From: Austropuccinia psidii
Taxonomy: Eukaryota > Basidiomycota > Pucciniomycetes > Pucciniales > Sphaerophragmiaceae
NCBI GenBank assembly: GCA_023105745.1
Contig: JALGQZ010000006.1
Coordinates: forward strand, 65,454,316 to 65,518,315
DNA length: 64,000 nucleotides
Reading direction: 5' to 3'
Part shown: in pieces, positions 21,241 through 32,281 of the stretch
Position numbering within the stretch: position 1 is the stretch's first letter
How the letters are laid out: every line of letters starts with the position of its first letter
Made by a program: the position numbers and the translations under genes
Notes under the pieces: generated by a model
Database searches by the model: none
What the model was told of the DNA's origin: nothing
What the model saw: only the letters and a program-made list of their open reading frames with translations

Positions 21241-22659
21241 TGTCAGATAGAGTCTATGTTGAAGTAGTAATTAGGCTATTTACAACTAGAAATTTGACTG
21301 TGACATGTAAAAGATGATTTAAAATAAGGGTGTTTGAGTAAAATAATGATTTATAATATAAAAAGGGTTCTACTATTAAAAAATAGTGGTGGTGAGCGCT
21401 ATTGAGAACCCTGGGTGCAGTCTTATCAGTTGAATTACTATAATAATAGCTACAATAATTAACATTATATTTATACCTGATTTATTACCCAAGAGTAAAG
21501 CTGTTTTGGACAGTTTACTACGTAGGTTATACAAGAGCAGGATGAGGAAACAATTCTGGCTGTGAAAAGCCTCCTTTTTATCCTGAAGTGAGGTGGAAAG
21601 GGTGATAGACCTTTCCACATAGAGGAAGTGAAAATTTTTCACTCTCTAGGACTGGCTTGTGGTTTTCAAACAGCCTGTATAGCCTTTATTGGGCTCAGAT
21701 GTGGTTCTGAAACCACATCTGGGCAGTTTTCACCAATACAGGGTGAAAACTTTCATCTGGGGACCTCACAGCCTGATTCTGACGTGTATGACGCGTAGAA
21801 TGCTGTACAGAAGCTGTATGTGACCCCAGTATTGACTGACATATGAGGTATTGAAGTAAAAACAAGCTCCTTTGTCTATTTGACACCTCATATTCATGAT
21901 TATGGGATATTATCCCATGGTAAGGCTGTATATGACAGCAGGGCGGAATCTGACCTTAAAGCAGCCATAACTTTGTCAATTCTTGAGATATCAACCTCAT
22001 AATTGGTTTAGGGTGTAGCCCTGTATGTGCTCTACACAATTGTAACTCATTTGATATGGGTATCATTAAATATGGCAAAGTTATCCCATGTACAAGAACT
22101 TTGTACATTTGCGTGGTACAGGCAAAAAGCTGTATTGAGCTTATTTCCCCCATAGCTTCTGTTCTAGTTGAGATATGGGAAAATGGATGGAACCATCATA
22201 TAGCCCTGATTGTGCGCTTTCCAAAGATACCCCACTTCAAGTATCTAACACTAAAATTGTAGACGCTAGATGAGAGGTGAATGTTTTGTTCACCCTTATT
22301 TGGCCTGAAATTGACCATAACTCCAGTAAGATTGGTGCTAGCTCGGTTTGGCTGGTACCATTGAATAGCCCTAACTTAGAGCTTCATTTCGAATACCCAT
22401 TTGATGGGGTTAAGCCTCTCCTTCTGGATTTTATATGGGAGGTGAAAATTAAGGTTTATGATCACCAATAACTTTGTTATTCTTTGTCCTATGGTGATGG
22501 GACTTATATTTTCAGAAAGAGGTGAGTTTCCTCTATTTTTTTCTACCTTTTGAGCTGTTTTGGCTCAGCTCAATATTTTGGTGGTATCTTGGCTATGCCA
22601 TTGGTTTATGGTATTTTGGTTATCATGCTTGTGCTCTGGTTTTGAGTCACAGGCTGACA
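21241..22659 (-). repeat. A1 5' LTR
   Basis: A 1419-bp repeat starting TGTCAGATAGAG and ending CAGGCTGACA, paired with 997-2361. It lies next to the primer-binding site on its low side. The outer flank returns to chromovirus integrase at 22660. Short open frames inside are not supported. Confidence 0.92.
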
Positions 22660-23302
22660 ACTTTTCACTGTTTATGGAAGAGATCCACAATTTGACTCAA
22701 TTCACATTACTCCAGATACTCCTGCTTGAAAGTTATCAACAAAAATATAATCAGTGGAGAAAGATGTCAAGAGAGAACTTGAAGTTGCCATAAACAGGTT
22801 TAGGAGGTAAGCAGATAAAAGTAGAGAACGTCCACCTGTTTTCAATCATGGTGACATGGTATGGCTTTCTTCCAAGAACGTCAAATCAACTATACCCACC
22901 AAGAAACAGTCTGAAAGATGGTTGGGTCTTTTTCCAATCTTGAATAAAGTCAGCACTCATGCCTACCACCTCAATCCCCCAACTCAATGTCAGTCCATCC
23001 ACCCAATCTGCCATATTTCACTCTTAGAACCCGTCAAGACATCAAAAATCCCAGATAGGCATCAAGAACCTGCTCCTCCAATACCCATTGAAGAAGAGGA
23101 GGAATGGGAAGTCTCTCAAATACTGTACTCAAAGATCAAGAGAGGAAAACTGTGGTATCTGGTGGAATGGAAAGGTTTCAGTCAAGACCCAAAAAGATCC
23201 ACTTTGAAACCAACTGAAAACCTCAAGAACTGCCCTGAACTTGTTAAGGATTTTCATTATTTATATCCTGAAAAGCCAGGACCCAATCCTTCATTAGCTT
23301 GA
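22660..23302 (+). pseudogene. Chromovirus integrase C-terminus with chromodomain
   Basis: This continues the integrase broken off at 996. The first 200 bp, read in the frame of VYGRDPQFDSIH, contain stops. From 22856 a 148-codon open frame holds the GPY/F-like region (ERWLGLFPILNKVSTHAYHL, HPICHISLLEPVK) and then a chromodomain (EEEWEVSQILYSKIKRGKLW, YLVEWKGF) ending KPGPNPSLA and TGA. A chromodomain steers integration to chromatin marked by histone methylation. The aromatic residues of the domain (W in WEV, YLVEWKGF) are visible, so this part is better kept than the catalytic core. Confidence 0.9.
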
Positions 23303-23895
23303 TCTTTATGGTGCTTGGTGGGGAGAGAAATTACCAAAAGTAAAGCCCACTCCTGGTATGCACCTTTAGAAGTATTCTACCCTTTTTGTTGTAAGCATCA
23401 CCTTGGCCACTCTGTGAGCACTCTGCCATTTTTTGGACACAGATCTTTGGCCTGGCTTTCAATATCAATTCCAAAATTATGGCCATTTTAACTTGTGCAA
23501 ATGGACCATTCATTTTTTCATTTCACTTCTAAGTCTTTCCGATTCCATGTTAATATTTCAGCAAATTCATCTTCTTTTTATTGCACTGGAGGGAGTGATA
23601 ATTACCAAAGGTAAGTTCCTTTCCTGGTGTGCACTTCCCTGAGGGGTCTACAATCTGTCAATACATCACCTTGGCCGCTCTGTGAGAATCTGGCATTGAA
23701 TTTTCTTTGCCAGTGTGGTATACCTGTACCAGTTTGGATTAATGGACAAACTAAGCAGGAATATTTTTCAATTTTCCTTAGGTGTTTCCCAATATATTGG
23801 AGTATTCATTTTTTTCAAAATAAATGATGAGAAGAACTAACACCATTAAAACTTAATAAATGCCTTCTGTTAATAAATGAACTTGACAATTATGA
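23303..23895 (+). repeat. Chromovirus 3' end with two copies of its terminal sequence
   Basis: After the stop there is a polypurine-like GGTGCTTGGTGGGGAG (about 23310-23325), then GAAATTACCAAAAG. A second related block starts near 23591 (GGAGGGAGTGATAATTACC). About 100 bp downstream of each start are alike, including CATCACCTTGGCC.CTCTGTGAG, so the LTR start is present twice about 275 bp apart. No matching 5' LTR is in the window, so the LTR end is not defined. Confidence 0.6.
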
Positions 23896-24589
23896 TGTGA
23901 CACCCCAATGCACCACCCAGATGAATTAACTTTCAAGGGATTGGTTGACCTAAAACAATTATTTTTATATATATATTTTGATTTCTTAATTTTCTTTACT
24001 TCAATTTTCTTTACATATTGTGGGTAGCAAAAATCAACAAACATATACTACAGCACAGAAGGTCCTAGTAACAATGAGGATGCATGGAATTAAATTCCAG
24101 GGCAGAGTTGTAGCATAATAGGGGTCATAAATATTAATTAAAAGTTCATTTATATAACAAAAAGGTATAATTGGGTATTTAGATGAAAATTAGTCTTTCT
24201 ATTAATTTTGAGAGGGAAATGAATATTAAATTTAGAGGGTTAAATCCAGGAAAAGTGTTTAATTCAGGCTTAGGATATCATTGAAACAAGAAAAGTACAG
24301 GTGTATTGAATTCTCTGACTCCTTTGAGTGATCATTGTGATGTGAGAAGGAAGAAATTCAACATTTAGGGTGTAGAGAGATGGTATAATGGTGTGGAATG
24401 TGAAGGAAAATAGGCTAGGAAGAAGAGATTAGACAGTAGAGATATCACAGTAGTATTACAGAAGGTTCAGAGCAAGATTACAGAAGTTTCACAAGGGTGT
24501 ACTGTAATACAGTTAAAGCTAGAGGACACCTAGTTACAGAAAAAGACAGGATAATACAGGAAAACTATAGTACAGTGGTCAGAGAGATA

Positions 24590-24803
24590 AGGATTCCAGG
24601 GTTTTCAATTGATTACATAATCAATGACATCATCAACAGGAATTAAACCAGGATTACTAATCAAGGAGATAAGGATTCCAGGAAACTCAATTGATTACGT
24701 AATCAATGACATCATAAATGACATCATCAACAGGAATTAAATTAGGATTACTAATCATGGAGATAAGGATACCAGGAAACTCAATTGATTACATAATCAA
24801 ATG
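24590..24803 (+). repeat. Three upstream repeats, each with an 18-bp palindrome
   Basis: Three tandem units of about 82-94 bp share GGAGATAAGGATTCCAGG, then ATTGATTACGTAATCAAT (perfect palindrome at 24690-24707; single-base variants at 24608-24625 and 24784-24802), then TGACATCAT. They sit 170-380 bp upstream of a TATA box, as enhancer sites would. TGACATCA resembles a bZIP half-site. Confidence 0.75.
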
Positions 24804-24971
24804 ACATCATTTCCCCACAATTTCAAGAACTCAATTAAAAATACAGGTCTCATGATCCAACACCACCAAACCTTATTTTATAATACAGGTCACATGTCAA
24901 AAACCCAGATTGGAGACCTGAAAAATTCTAAGTCCCCTTTTTTTTGACACTCCAATGGAGGCCCCAAAAAC

Positions 24972-24980
24972 TATAAATAG
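24972..24980 (+). promoter_or_regulatory. TATA box
   Basis: CTATAAATAGAGCTC occurs here followed by a C/T-rich stretch. The identical 15-mer occurs in both LTRs of element C (37033 and 45700 regions), which supports a core promoter. Confidence 0.65.
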
Positions 24981-25112
24981 AGCTCCTCTCCCCCCCTCAA
25001 TTCTTTTTTCCTCATGGCCTAGACAGAGGTCCATCACAAAAACGTAACTTCTTAATATTTTTTCTGAGGGAAATCCCCTCCATCCATCCACATTATCCTA
25101 ATTTTTTAGGAA

Positions 25113-25660
25113 TACTCAGTAGCTAAGCTCAGAAGTATAGCTATCCCATGACCATTCCTAAATTCTGCTCAGTAGCTAAGCTCAGTAGCACTGTCTGAGT
25201 GATTTATAATTAATAGTAGTTAACAGTTGGTCTACTTTAATTTAGAAACTCATCTCATTGACTATCTCCATCCCATTATTGCTCAGTAGCTAAGCTCAGA
25301 AGCACTGTCAGAGTCTTCTTTATATAATTAATAGTAGATAACAGCTGGTCTACATTGATTTATAAATTAAACTCATTGACTATCCCATTGATATTGTTGC
25401 CCCATTCCTAAATTCTGCTCAGTAGCTAAGCTCAGTAGCACTGTCTGAGTGACTTATAATTAATATTAGTTAACAGTTGGTCTACTTTAATTCATAAAAT
25501 CATCTCATTGACTACCTCCATTCCTAAATCTGCTCAGTAGCCAAGCTCAGTAGCATTGTCTGGGTGTTTTATAGATAATAGTAGTTAACAGTTGGTCTAC
25601 ATTGTTTTATAAATCCATCCCATTGACAAGGTTCTTTACTCAGTAGCCAAGCTCAGTAGT
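25113..25660 (+). repeat. Degenerate tandem repeat downstream of the TATA box
   Basis: The word CTCAGTAGCTAAGCTCAG (or with CCAAG) recurs about six times, near 25115, 25168, 25280, 25419, 25532 and 25640. It is usually followed by AGCACTGTCTGAGTG, AATTAATAGTAGTTAACAG and TTGGTCTAC. Unit length is about 105-140 bp. Confidence 0.8.
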
Positions 25661-26034
25661 AAATTGAACAATAGTAGTGTCTGTTATCCCAGGTTATCAT
25701 CATAAAATTATTAAACCCTTAAAAAAAATATAGTAGTGTTTGTTATTATCAGTTATCATATTATCAACAGTGTTATCATCAAGAATTGGAAATCCCTCAA
25801 GATTTTACTGTTCTCACTAAAGGAATTTAAAGAAGTCTTTTCTCCAGTTTTATATCTTTATTTACTTGTGTTGAGTTTTACTAACCATTGCTCCCAGATC
25901 AAACAAAGTCTGCTAGAGTCTGTTGAATATACTTTTCTGACAAGCCACCATCAAATAAAATAAATTGATTGTGAACTCAAGTCAAGATAATTAAGCATTT
26001 TCAGGAAGGGCAGTTCAGATTATTCTGACACACA

Positions 26035-27280
26035 AGCAGAGCAAGGGTTACAATCTTGAACAGCAATTCAAAACTGTTCTATTGTAATTTCCCCTTCCAG
26101 GTACTGCCTCATTTATCCCACACAAGAGGAGTTCCCACACCAGGTCCTTGGCCAATTCCAAAATCAATTGCCAACCTCTCTGATGAAGATTGGAACTTCC
26201 TAAAGATTCATTTATCTTTTATTTTTTCTTTTCTAAATTTTATTTTCATTCTTTGATGTTCTTTTTATTTTAATTTTTAGCTTTCTTTACTTACACCCAA
26301 TCAATTAATTAACTAATGTCATTCATTTCAAAATTACATCAATCATGAAGCCAATGTCAAAATAAGATGAAGCAAGTACCGTATCATATTTCAAATTCTT
26401 AATATCAGTTTTCAAATTTCTATCTTAATCACTCCTCTTGAATCCCTCTCTCAAAATATTTTCGATAGCCTTAACATGCTTCACCTTGTATTGGTGCTCA
26501 GGAGCTCACCATTTCAAGGTGGGGGGTGCTGTTAAAACCATGGCAATTTACCCTCTTCAACCTCAATATGGCATATCCATCCCATACCCAATCTATGAAA
26601 ATTTGGTCATATCCATAATCATTGGCCAAATTGGACATTGTCATTCTTTATGGCCTTTATGGGCATTTCATCATCTGGGGCTAACCTGGACCCTTAACCA
26701 TCATCAGGCCCTTCCTAGCCTTTCTCTACTTTTGGGAACTCTTGGGTATTTTACAGTCAACAGGGCAAATACAGCTTGAAAGCCTTTGTTTGGCTTTTTA
26801 ACCTTCAAATAGAGCTTTGGGCACTTTTGCACATTTCCGCACATTTTGTGCATTTGGCTGTAATCAGTCCTTTTATGCCACTTGCCCTTGTAATATGGGA
26901 AATATTCCCAAAAGGCCATATCAGGCATTTTGGGGCTTAATTGCCAGTTTTGCGCATTTTGTACACTTTTGTGCATTTTTGCACACTCTGTACAAAGACA
27001 TATTTGAAGCTGTATAAGCTGTATTTGGCCAATACACCCAGAAACACCTTTTCACCTCTGAAGTCACCCAAAACCCAATTTTAATTCTCATCCTCTTGAC
27101 TTCACTCACAAAGACTTGGCCACTTGCACCCTTCAGCAACTCAAATTGTCATAAATGGTGTTATACACCATTCTGCACCTTTTTTCACCCGCAATACAAT
27201 GGTGTCAAAATCAGAGGGGGAATTAAAAATTTGATAAGTCACCAAAGTGTCATGTCATCCAGAGGACCCACCATGGCTCA
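26035..27280 (+). other. Unassigned retroelement fragments
   Basis: No gene is supported. Near 26515-26530 a G-rich tract (AAGGTGGGGGGTGC) precedes TGTTAAAACC, which looks like a polypurine tract and LTR start of another element. Further on, GCACATTTTGTGCATTT-type words repeat (26820-26990). The sequence is cut at 27281 by the A2 LTR. Confidence 0.4.
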
Positions 27281-28717
27281 TGTCAGGACTAGTCTATGAT
27301 GAAGCAGTAATTAAGCTATTTACAACTTCAACTATGAGTGTGACAAGGTGATAAAGGGTTAAAATAAAAGTTTTCAATAATGATAAGGGTTTATAAATAA
27401 AATAAGAGTGCTTTACAATTGTGGAATAGTGGTGGTGAGTACTGTTGAAAGCCCTGGGTGAAGCTTTACCTTTTGGATTACAATAATAAAGACTACAATA
27501 ATTAAATTTAGAGTATACCTGATTATTTTCCAAGAGTATAACTGTTTTTGACAGCTTTACTACGTAAAAATTTAAGATCAGGATGAGGATACCTTTCATG
27601 GCTGTGAAAAGGCCCCTTTTTATCCTGAAATGGGGTGGAAAGGCTGCTACACCTTTCCATGTAAAGTAAGTGAAGATTTTTGACTCTCCAGGACAGGCTT
27701 GTGGTTTTCAAAAGGCCTGTATAGCCTGTATTGGGCTCATATGTGGTGTTGTAACCAGATCTGGGCAGGTTTCACCAATACAGGGTGAAAATTTTAATCT
27801 TGCGACAACACAGGCTGATTCCAATGTGTATGACGTGTAGAATGATGTACACAACCTGTATGGGACCCCAGTATAGAATGGACTATGAGGTATTGAAGTA
27901 AAAACAAGCTTCTTCATCTTTTTGACACCTCATAATCATGGTCATGGGATATTATCCCATGGTAAGGCTGCATTGGCCAAACTGTGGGATTTTGACCTTA
28001 AAACAGCCATAAGGTTGTCAGTTTTTGAGATATCAACCTCAGAATTGGTTCAGTATGTAGCCCTGTGTGTGTTCTACACAATTTAACCTCTTCTGATATG
28101 GCTATAATTAAATATGGCAAAGCTATCTCATGTAAAAGATTTTTGTACATATGTGTGGTTTTAGGCAAAAGCTGTATTTGCCTTGTTTGCCTTATAGCTT
28201 TTGTTCTAGATGAGATATGGGGAAATGAATGGGACCATCAGATAGCTCTGATTGTTCTTTTTTTCAAAAAGACCCCACTTTAGGTATCTCACACTAAAAC
28301 TGTAGAAGTTAGATGAGAGTTGAATATTATATTCTTCCTTATTTGGCCTGAATTTGGCCATAACTTCAGTAATACTGGTGCTAGCTCAGTTTGCCTGGTA
28401 CCATTGGATAGCCCTGACTTAAAGATTTATTTTGAATACCCATTTGATTGGGTTAGGCCTCTTACTCTGTATTTCAGATTAGAGGCAAAATTTAAGGTTT
28501 ATGCTCAGCAACAACTTGTGGCAGGAATAACTTTGTTATTCTTTGTCCTATGGTGATGGAACTTGTATATTTGGAAAGGCAGAAGCTTCTTCTTTCTCTT
28601 GATATCTTTTAATATTATTTGGCTAAGCTCCATGTCTTGGTGGTATCTTGGCTATACCATTGATTTATGTTTTCTGGTTGTCATGCTCGTGCTCTGGTTT
28701 TGAGTCACAGGCTGACA
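27281..28717 (-). repeat. A2 3' LTR
   Basis: It starts TGTCAGGACTAG and ends CAGGCTGACA. 1437 bp, homologous to both A1 LTRs and keeping the segment that the A1 3' LTR has lost. Followed by a polypurine tract (CCCTCCCTCTC on plus). Confidence 0.88.
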
Positions 28718-28741
28718 TACCCTCCCTCTCAAAAAGCCTCT

Positions 28742-30520
28742 TCATTGATGATACTGGCAAGTCCTCCTAGATGCTCTGAATTTCCTTAAATGAAGGTTTC
28801 CATCTGGTATGGCATCTTCTGTCAACCATTTGTCTTTATCAGCTGTTTGGTTTTTGAATCTGACTAAGTATTGTCTCTGATCCCTACCATTAAGTCTGAT
28901 CTTCCTAGCCCTGATCATTTTCTTCACTGGTCCAGGGGAATCCTCCACCTCCACTATTTCTGGTGGTGTGGGGTTCTTCTTCCTGGAGGGGAATTGATCC
29001 TCCTCTGTCTGGAAGTATGGATTGACTAAACTGACTGGAAAGACTGGGTGTTTCCTGGAAAACTCCTCTGTGAGTTTGACTTCCACTGAATTTTTCCCTA
29101 TCAATATAGTAATAGTGAAGGGCCCTACAAATGATTCTCTCATCTTCATGGGTCCTTTGAGATTTTGAAAATTGAGTGTAGACACTAACACTTGGTCCCT
29201 TCTTTAAAGTCAGGTTCCATGTGCAATTTGTCCCACCTCTTCTTGTTATATTCTTTTGCCTCAGATATGCATTTGGCAGCTGTTTCACAAGCCCTCTTCC
29301 GCATTTCAAGGAAATCTTTGGCTGTGGGGTGGATGGTTAGAAGATTCTTATTCAGGTCATCCACAGGGAATAGGGGATTCCATCCTTTCTCTACGTGTGC
29401 AGGTGCTTTTCCTGTGGTAGAGTGCTTACTTGTGCTCTAAGTCAGCTGAACTGCTGGTAGAAGGGTAACCCAGTCATGGGTGTATCCTTCATGATCCTTG
29501 TATTCCATGCCATAGGCACAGAATATTCTAAGGATGTCCTCCATTGTCTGGATCACCTTCTCAGCTAGTCCATCTGTTTGTGGGTGGTAAGCTGTAGAAA
29601 AAGACAGTTTAGTACCCAGAATGTCATAGAGGTTGGTCCAAAATTCTGATGTGAACATTGGGTCCCTATCACTGATTATGATTTTGGGCTCTCCACAGGT
29701 GGATATGATGTTGTTCCAGAATAACAGAGCAGTATCCATGGCTATATGTCCTTTGTGAAACGGTAGGAACCTCATACTCTTGCTGAACCTATCAACTATG
29801 ATTAAATAGGCATTGTAGTTTTCTTTGCCTCCTGGGACAAGTCCTGTAACCCAGTCAATATTGATGGTTTCCCATGGGTGTTTGGGTTATTCTATGTGTT
29901 GAAGTAACCCATACTTCTTCCCATGTTTCCTATTTTCCTTTTCGCATCTTTTGCAAGTGTTGATGTATTCACTCAACTCTTGTTCCCACTTGGGCCACCA
30001 AGGTGTGCTTGCTACCCTCTGTTTGTTCCTTTGTTCACTCATGTGTCCCATATAGGGGCAGTCATGGCATTCCTGCAGGATCAGAGAGATTTGGTCTCTG
30101 TCTACCACTGTGAGTTGCTTGTGTGCTTTTGTCTATGTTAGAGCAGGCCATCTTTAAGGAAGAACTTATTATCATTATAGGCCCTCAACCGGGGTTCTTC
30201 CAGTTGGGATTCCAGTTCTGGACTCCTGTACTTTTGTTGAAGGAGTTGTAGTAATATGCCACACTGTTTGTGTTTGGCATAGGATTTCAGTACTGCACTA
30301 AAAAATTCATTGAGCAGTTATGAGGAACTTATTCCCAATATGGGGGTTTCTGTTCCTTCTGAATCAGTGTTTTCACTGTCAGGGGTACCACCTTCTGGTT
30401 CCCATTCAGAGAATCTGAAGTTCTTCTTTCTATCTATTCCCATGAAATGGATAGGGATCTTGGCTGAAACTTCAGGGTCATAAGCTGGATTGCGTTTGAC
30501 ATTATCCAGTGGCCATCTGC
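28742..30520 (-). pseudogene. A2 integrase region
   Basis: From 30520 downward: a linker, an intact HHCC finger (ECHDCPYMGHM ... CKRCEKENRK, 29887-30108), the core with second Asp and Glu visible ([19 protein letters not shown]), and the C-terminal chromodomain-like end (QYLVRFKNQTADKDKW). The start of the core near 29860 reads [12 protein letters not shown] where A1 has MDWVTGL, so the first catalytic Asp appears to be Asn. Stops occur near 29440 and a frameshift near 29200. Confidence 0.82.
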
Positions 30521-31942
30521 ATTGGTTTGACTTTTACCTTCTTTGTATATTATGGTCATATTCCCTCTATACTCCTGGATGGCTATTTGCCATCTCCGCA
30601 TGTGTCTATTTGTAGTCTTCATGTTTAGTAAACACTTCAAGCATTTTCAGTCTGTGTAGACTTCAAAGACTGCACCCTCCAGATAATAATGGAGTTTCTC
30701 TAGAGTCCAGACTAGGCAATGACATTCTGTCTGGGTGGCCCCATACCTGGATTTTGAATCTTTCAGCTGCCTAGAGATGTAAGATATTACTCCCTCCCTT
30801 GGTTCACCATCCACAATTTGTCTCTGGTGAAGGGCTTCTCCTAAGCCTTGGCTACATGCTGTATCTATATTTAACTTGATTGGTAGTTCAAAGTCAGGTA
30901 AGATGGGCACAGGTGCATTTGTGAGTTCATGTTTGATCCTCTCATATGCGTCCCTTCTTTTCTTGGTAATCTCAAAAGCTACTTCCTTTGAAAATAACTT
31001 GTATAAACTACTAGTTATGTGGGCAAAATGTTTTATGTGGCTTCTATAGTAGCTAGAAAATGGAAGGAATGATTGCATCTCTTTGATGTTTCTTGGTACT
31101 GGGTTTTTCAGTACTGCTGCTAATTTTTTCTTGCCAATTGTCAGACTAAGACCTGAGACTTTATGTCCTAGAGCTAGTACCCCTTGTTGTCTGAAATTAA
31201 ACTTTTGAAGTCAAATTCTCAGATTGATGGGTGTACATTTACTTAGCACTATGTCTATGCATTGTACATGGTCTTCCCATGTCTCTGAGTATATAATGAT
31301 ATCATCAATATATACTACCATCCAGCCATCCAGTATTTCATCTTGAAATATTGTGTCCATCATTCTTTGGAAGTGGGTTGGTTCATTTTTAATGCCAAAT
31401 GGCATCCTGGTGTACTCATATATGCCCATATGGCATATGATTCTGAGTACCTTCCTGGTGTTTGATTCAACTACATTTTGGTGGAAGCTATTCATACAAT
31501 CCATTTTGGTTATGTATTTGGCTATTGCCAGTTTGTCTAAGGCATGAGGTATCCTGTGTATAGGATACCTGTCAGATTTTGTGTAGTTATTCAGAGCTCT
31601 GAAATCTCTACACAGCCTTGACTTGCCATCATGCCAGGTGATCAGGACTGGGGTGGTAATTTCCACTATTTCATTTTGTCCAATATTTCTTATGAAATCC
31701 ATGTCCAGGAGTTCATTGATATGTTTTTCAATTTCTTTACTGGTTTCCAGACTTTCTGGGTAAGGAAGTCTCCTGAGCATGGTTGGATAAGGTCTTTCCA
31801 CATCTGGATATAGTTCTATATAATGGCATTTGATCTTGCCTAATGGTTCTTCCCCAATGGAAAATTCTGGTCTGTCCTTTCTCAGCAGCTTCATTAAACC
31901 TAGTTTTTCTTTACTGGTGAGGGCAGTGCTAAACTGGCCCAC
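30521..31942 (-). pseudogene. A2 reverse transcriptase and RNase H
   Basis: A 243-codon open frame (31211-31942) carries most of the RT palm: [43 protein letters not shown] and YIDDIIIYSETWEDH. Another frame (30647-31078) holds the thumb and RNase H start ([19 protein letters not shown]). Stops near 31205 and 30645 separate them. Better preserved than the A1 copy, but still broken. Confidence 0.85.
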
Positions 31943-32281
31943 TCTGAATTAATTCAGTAGTTCCTTAAGTGGATCCTGATTAGATAATTGGTATATATCA
32001 AGTGAAAACTTCTTTTCCTTGTTGGTACCAATGGTAATATTCCTATTCTTACTGTTGTAAATATCTATGCCATACATCCTGTGGTAGTCTGTTCCCAGTA
32101 AGAACCCTTGGATGTGGGAATCAATAAGCACTAAAAACTCTGGGTTTAGTCTGATGTTACCTTTCCTATGGGGTATAATTATCTGTTTGATAATTGTCCC
32201 AGAGGAAGTCATCTTCCCTGATTCACTTTTAAATCTCTTTTCCTTGGTGGTCAAGAGCTGTTTTTCCCAGTTTGGGAACAC
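31943..32281 (-). pseudogene. A2 protease, C-terminal fragment
   Basis: The sequence from FPNWEKQLL to GTDYHRMYGIDI and the linker to RT is present, but the segment with the active-site Asp lies beyond the truncation point. The open frame apparently starting at 32296 uses an ATG supplied by flanking sequence. Confidence 0.8.

Larger units (their letters stand above)
997..22659 (-). mobile_element. Ty3/gypsy LTR retrotransposon A1, interrupted by element B
   Basis: The order on the minus strand is 5' LTR (21241-22659), PBS, gag with an overlapping ORF, zinc knuckle, protease, RT, RNase H, integrase, PPT and 3' LTR (997-2361). LTR ends are TGTCAG...CTGACA. The 5-bp flanks are ATTTT (992-996) and ACTTT (22660-22664), a target duplication with one mismatch. 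Removing the element plus one flank restores the chromovirus integrase reading frame. The gag is cut by element B (6874-19156). Numerous stops, frameshifts and lost catalytic residues make A1 inactive. The two LTRs differ by many substitutions and a deletion of about 60 bp near 1690, so A1 is much older than B. Confidence 0.92.
23896..26034 (+). repeat. LTR-like promoter region of an unidentified element
   Basis: It begins TGTGACACCCC and ends near CTGACACACA. It holds an upstream palindrome array (24590-24803), a TATA box (24972) and a downstream tandem repeat (25113-25660), the layout of a U3-R-U5 LTR of about 2.1 kb. No target duplication or second copy was found, and no primer-binding site is obvious after it, so the boundaries are provisional. 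Apart from these repeats no gene is seen. Confidence 0.45.
27281..32281 (-). mobile_element. A2: second A-family gypsy element, truncated at its 5' end
   Basis: Same family as A1. The 3' LTR (27281-28717), integrase, RNase H, RT and the C-terminal part of the protease are present on the minus strand. Gag, the protease active site, leader and 5' LTR are missing. The break falls at about 32281 inside the protease (after FPNWEKQLL). From there the sequence matches the end of the SNF2-like region at about 63915-63965, so the truncation junction lies in a copy of that host sequence. Confidence 0.88.

Noticed and set aside
26438..26976. Overlapping 113- and 90-codon frames on opposite strands
   Set aside because: They lie over an LTR-like start and low-complexity GCACATTTT words; no domain recognised on either strand.
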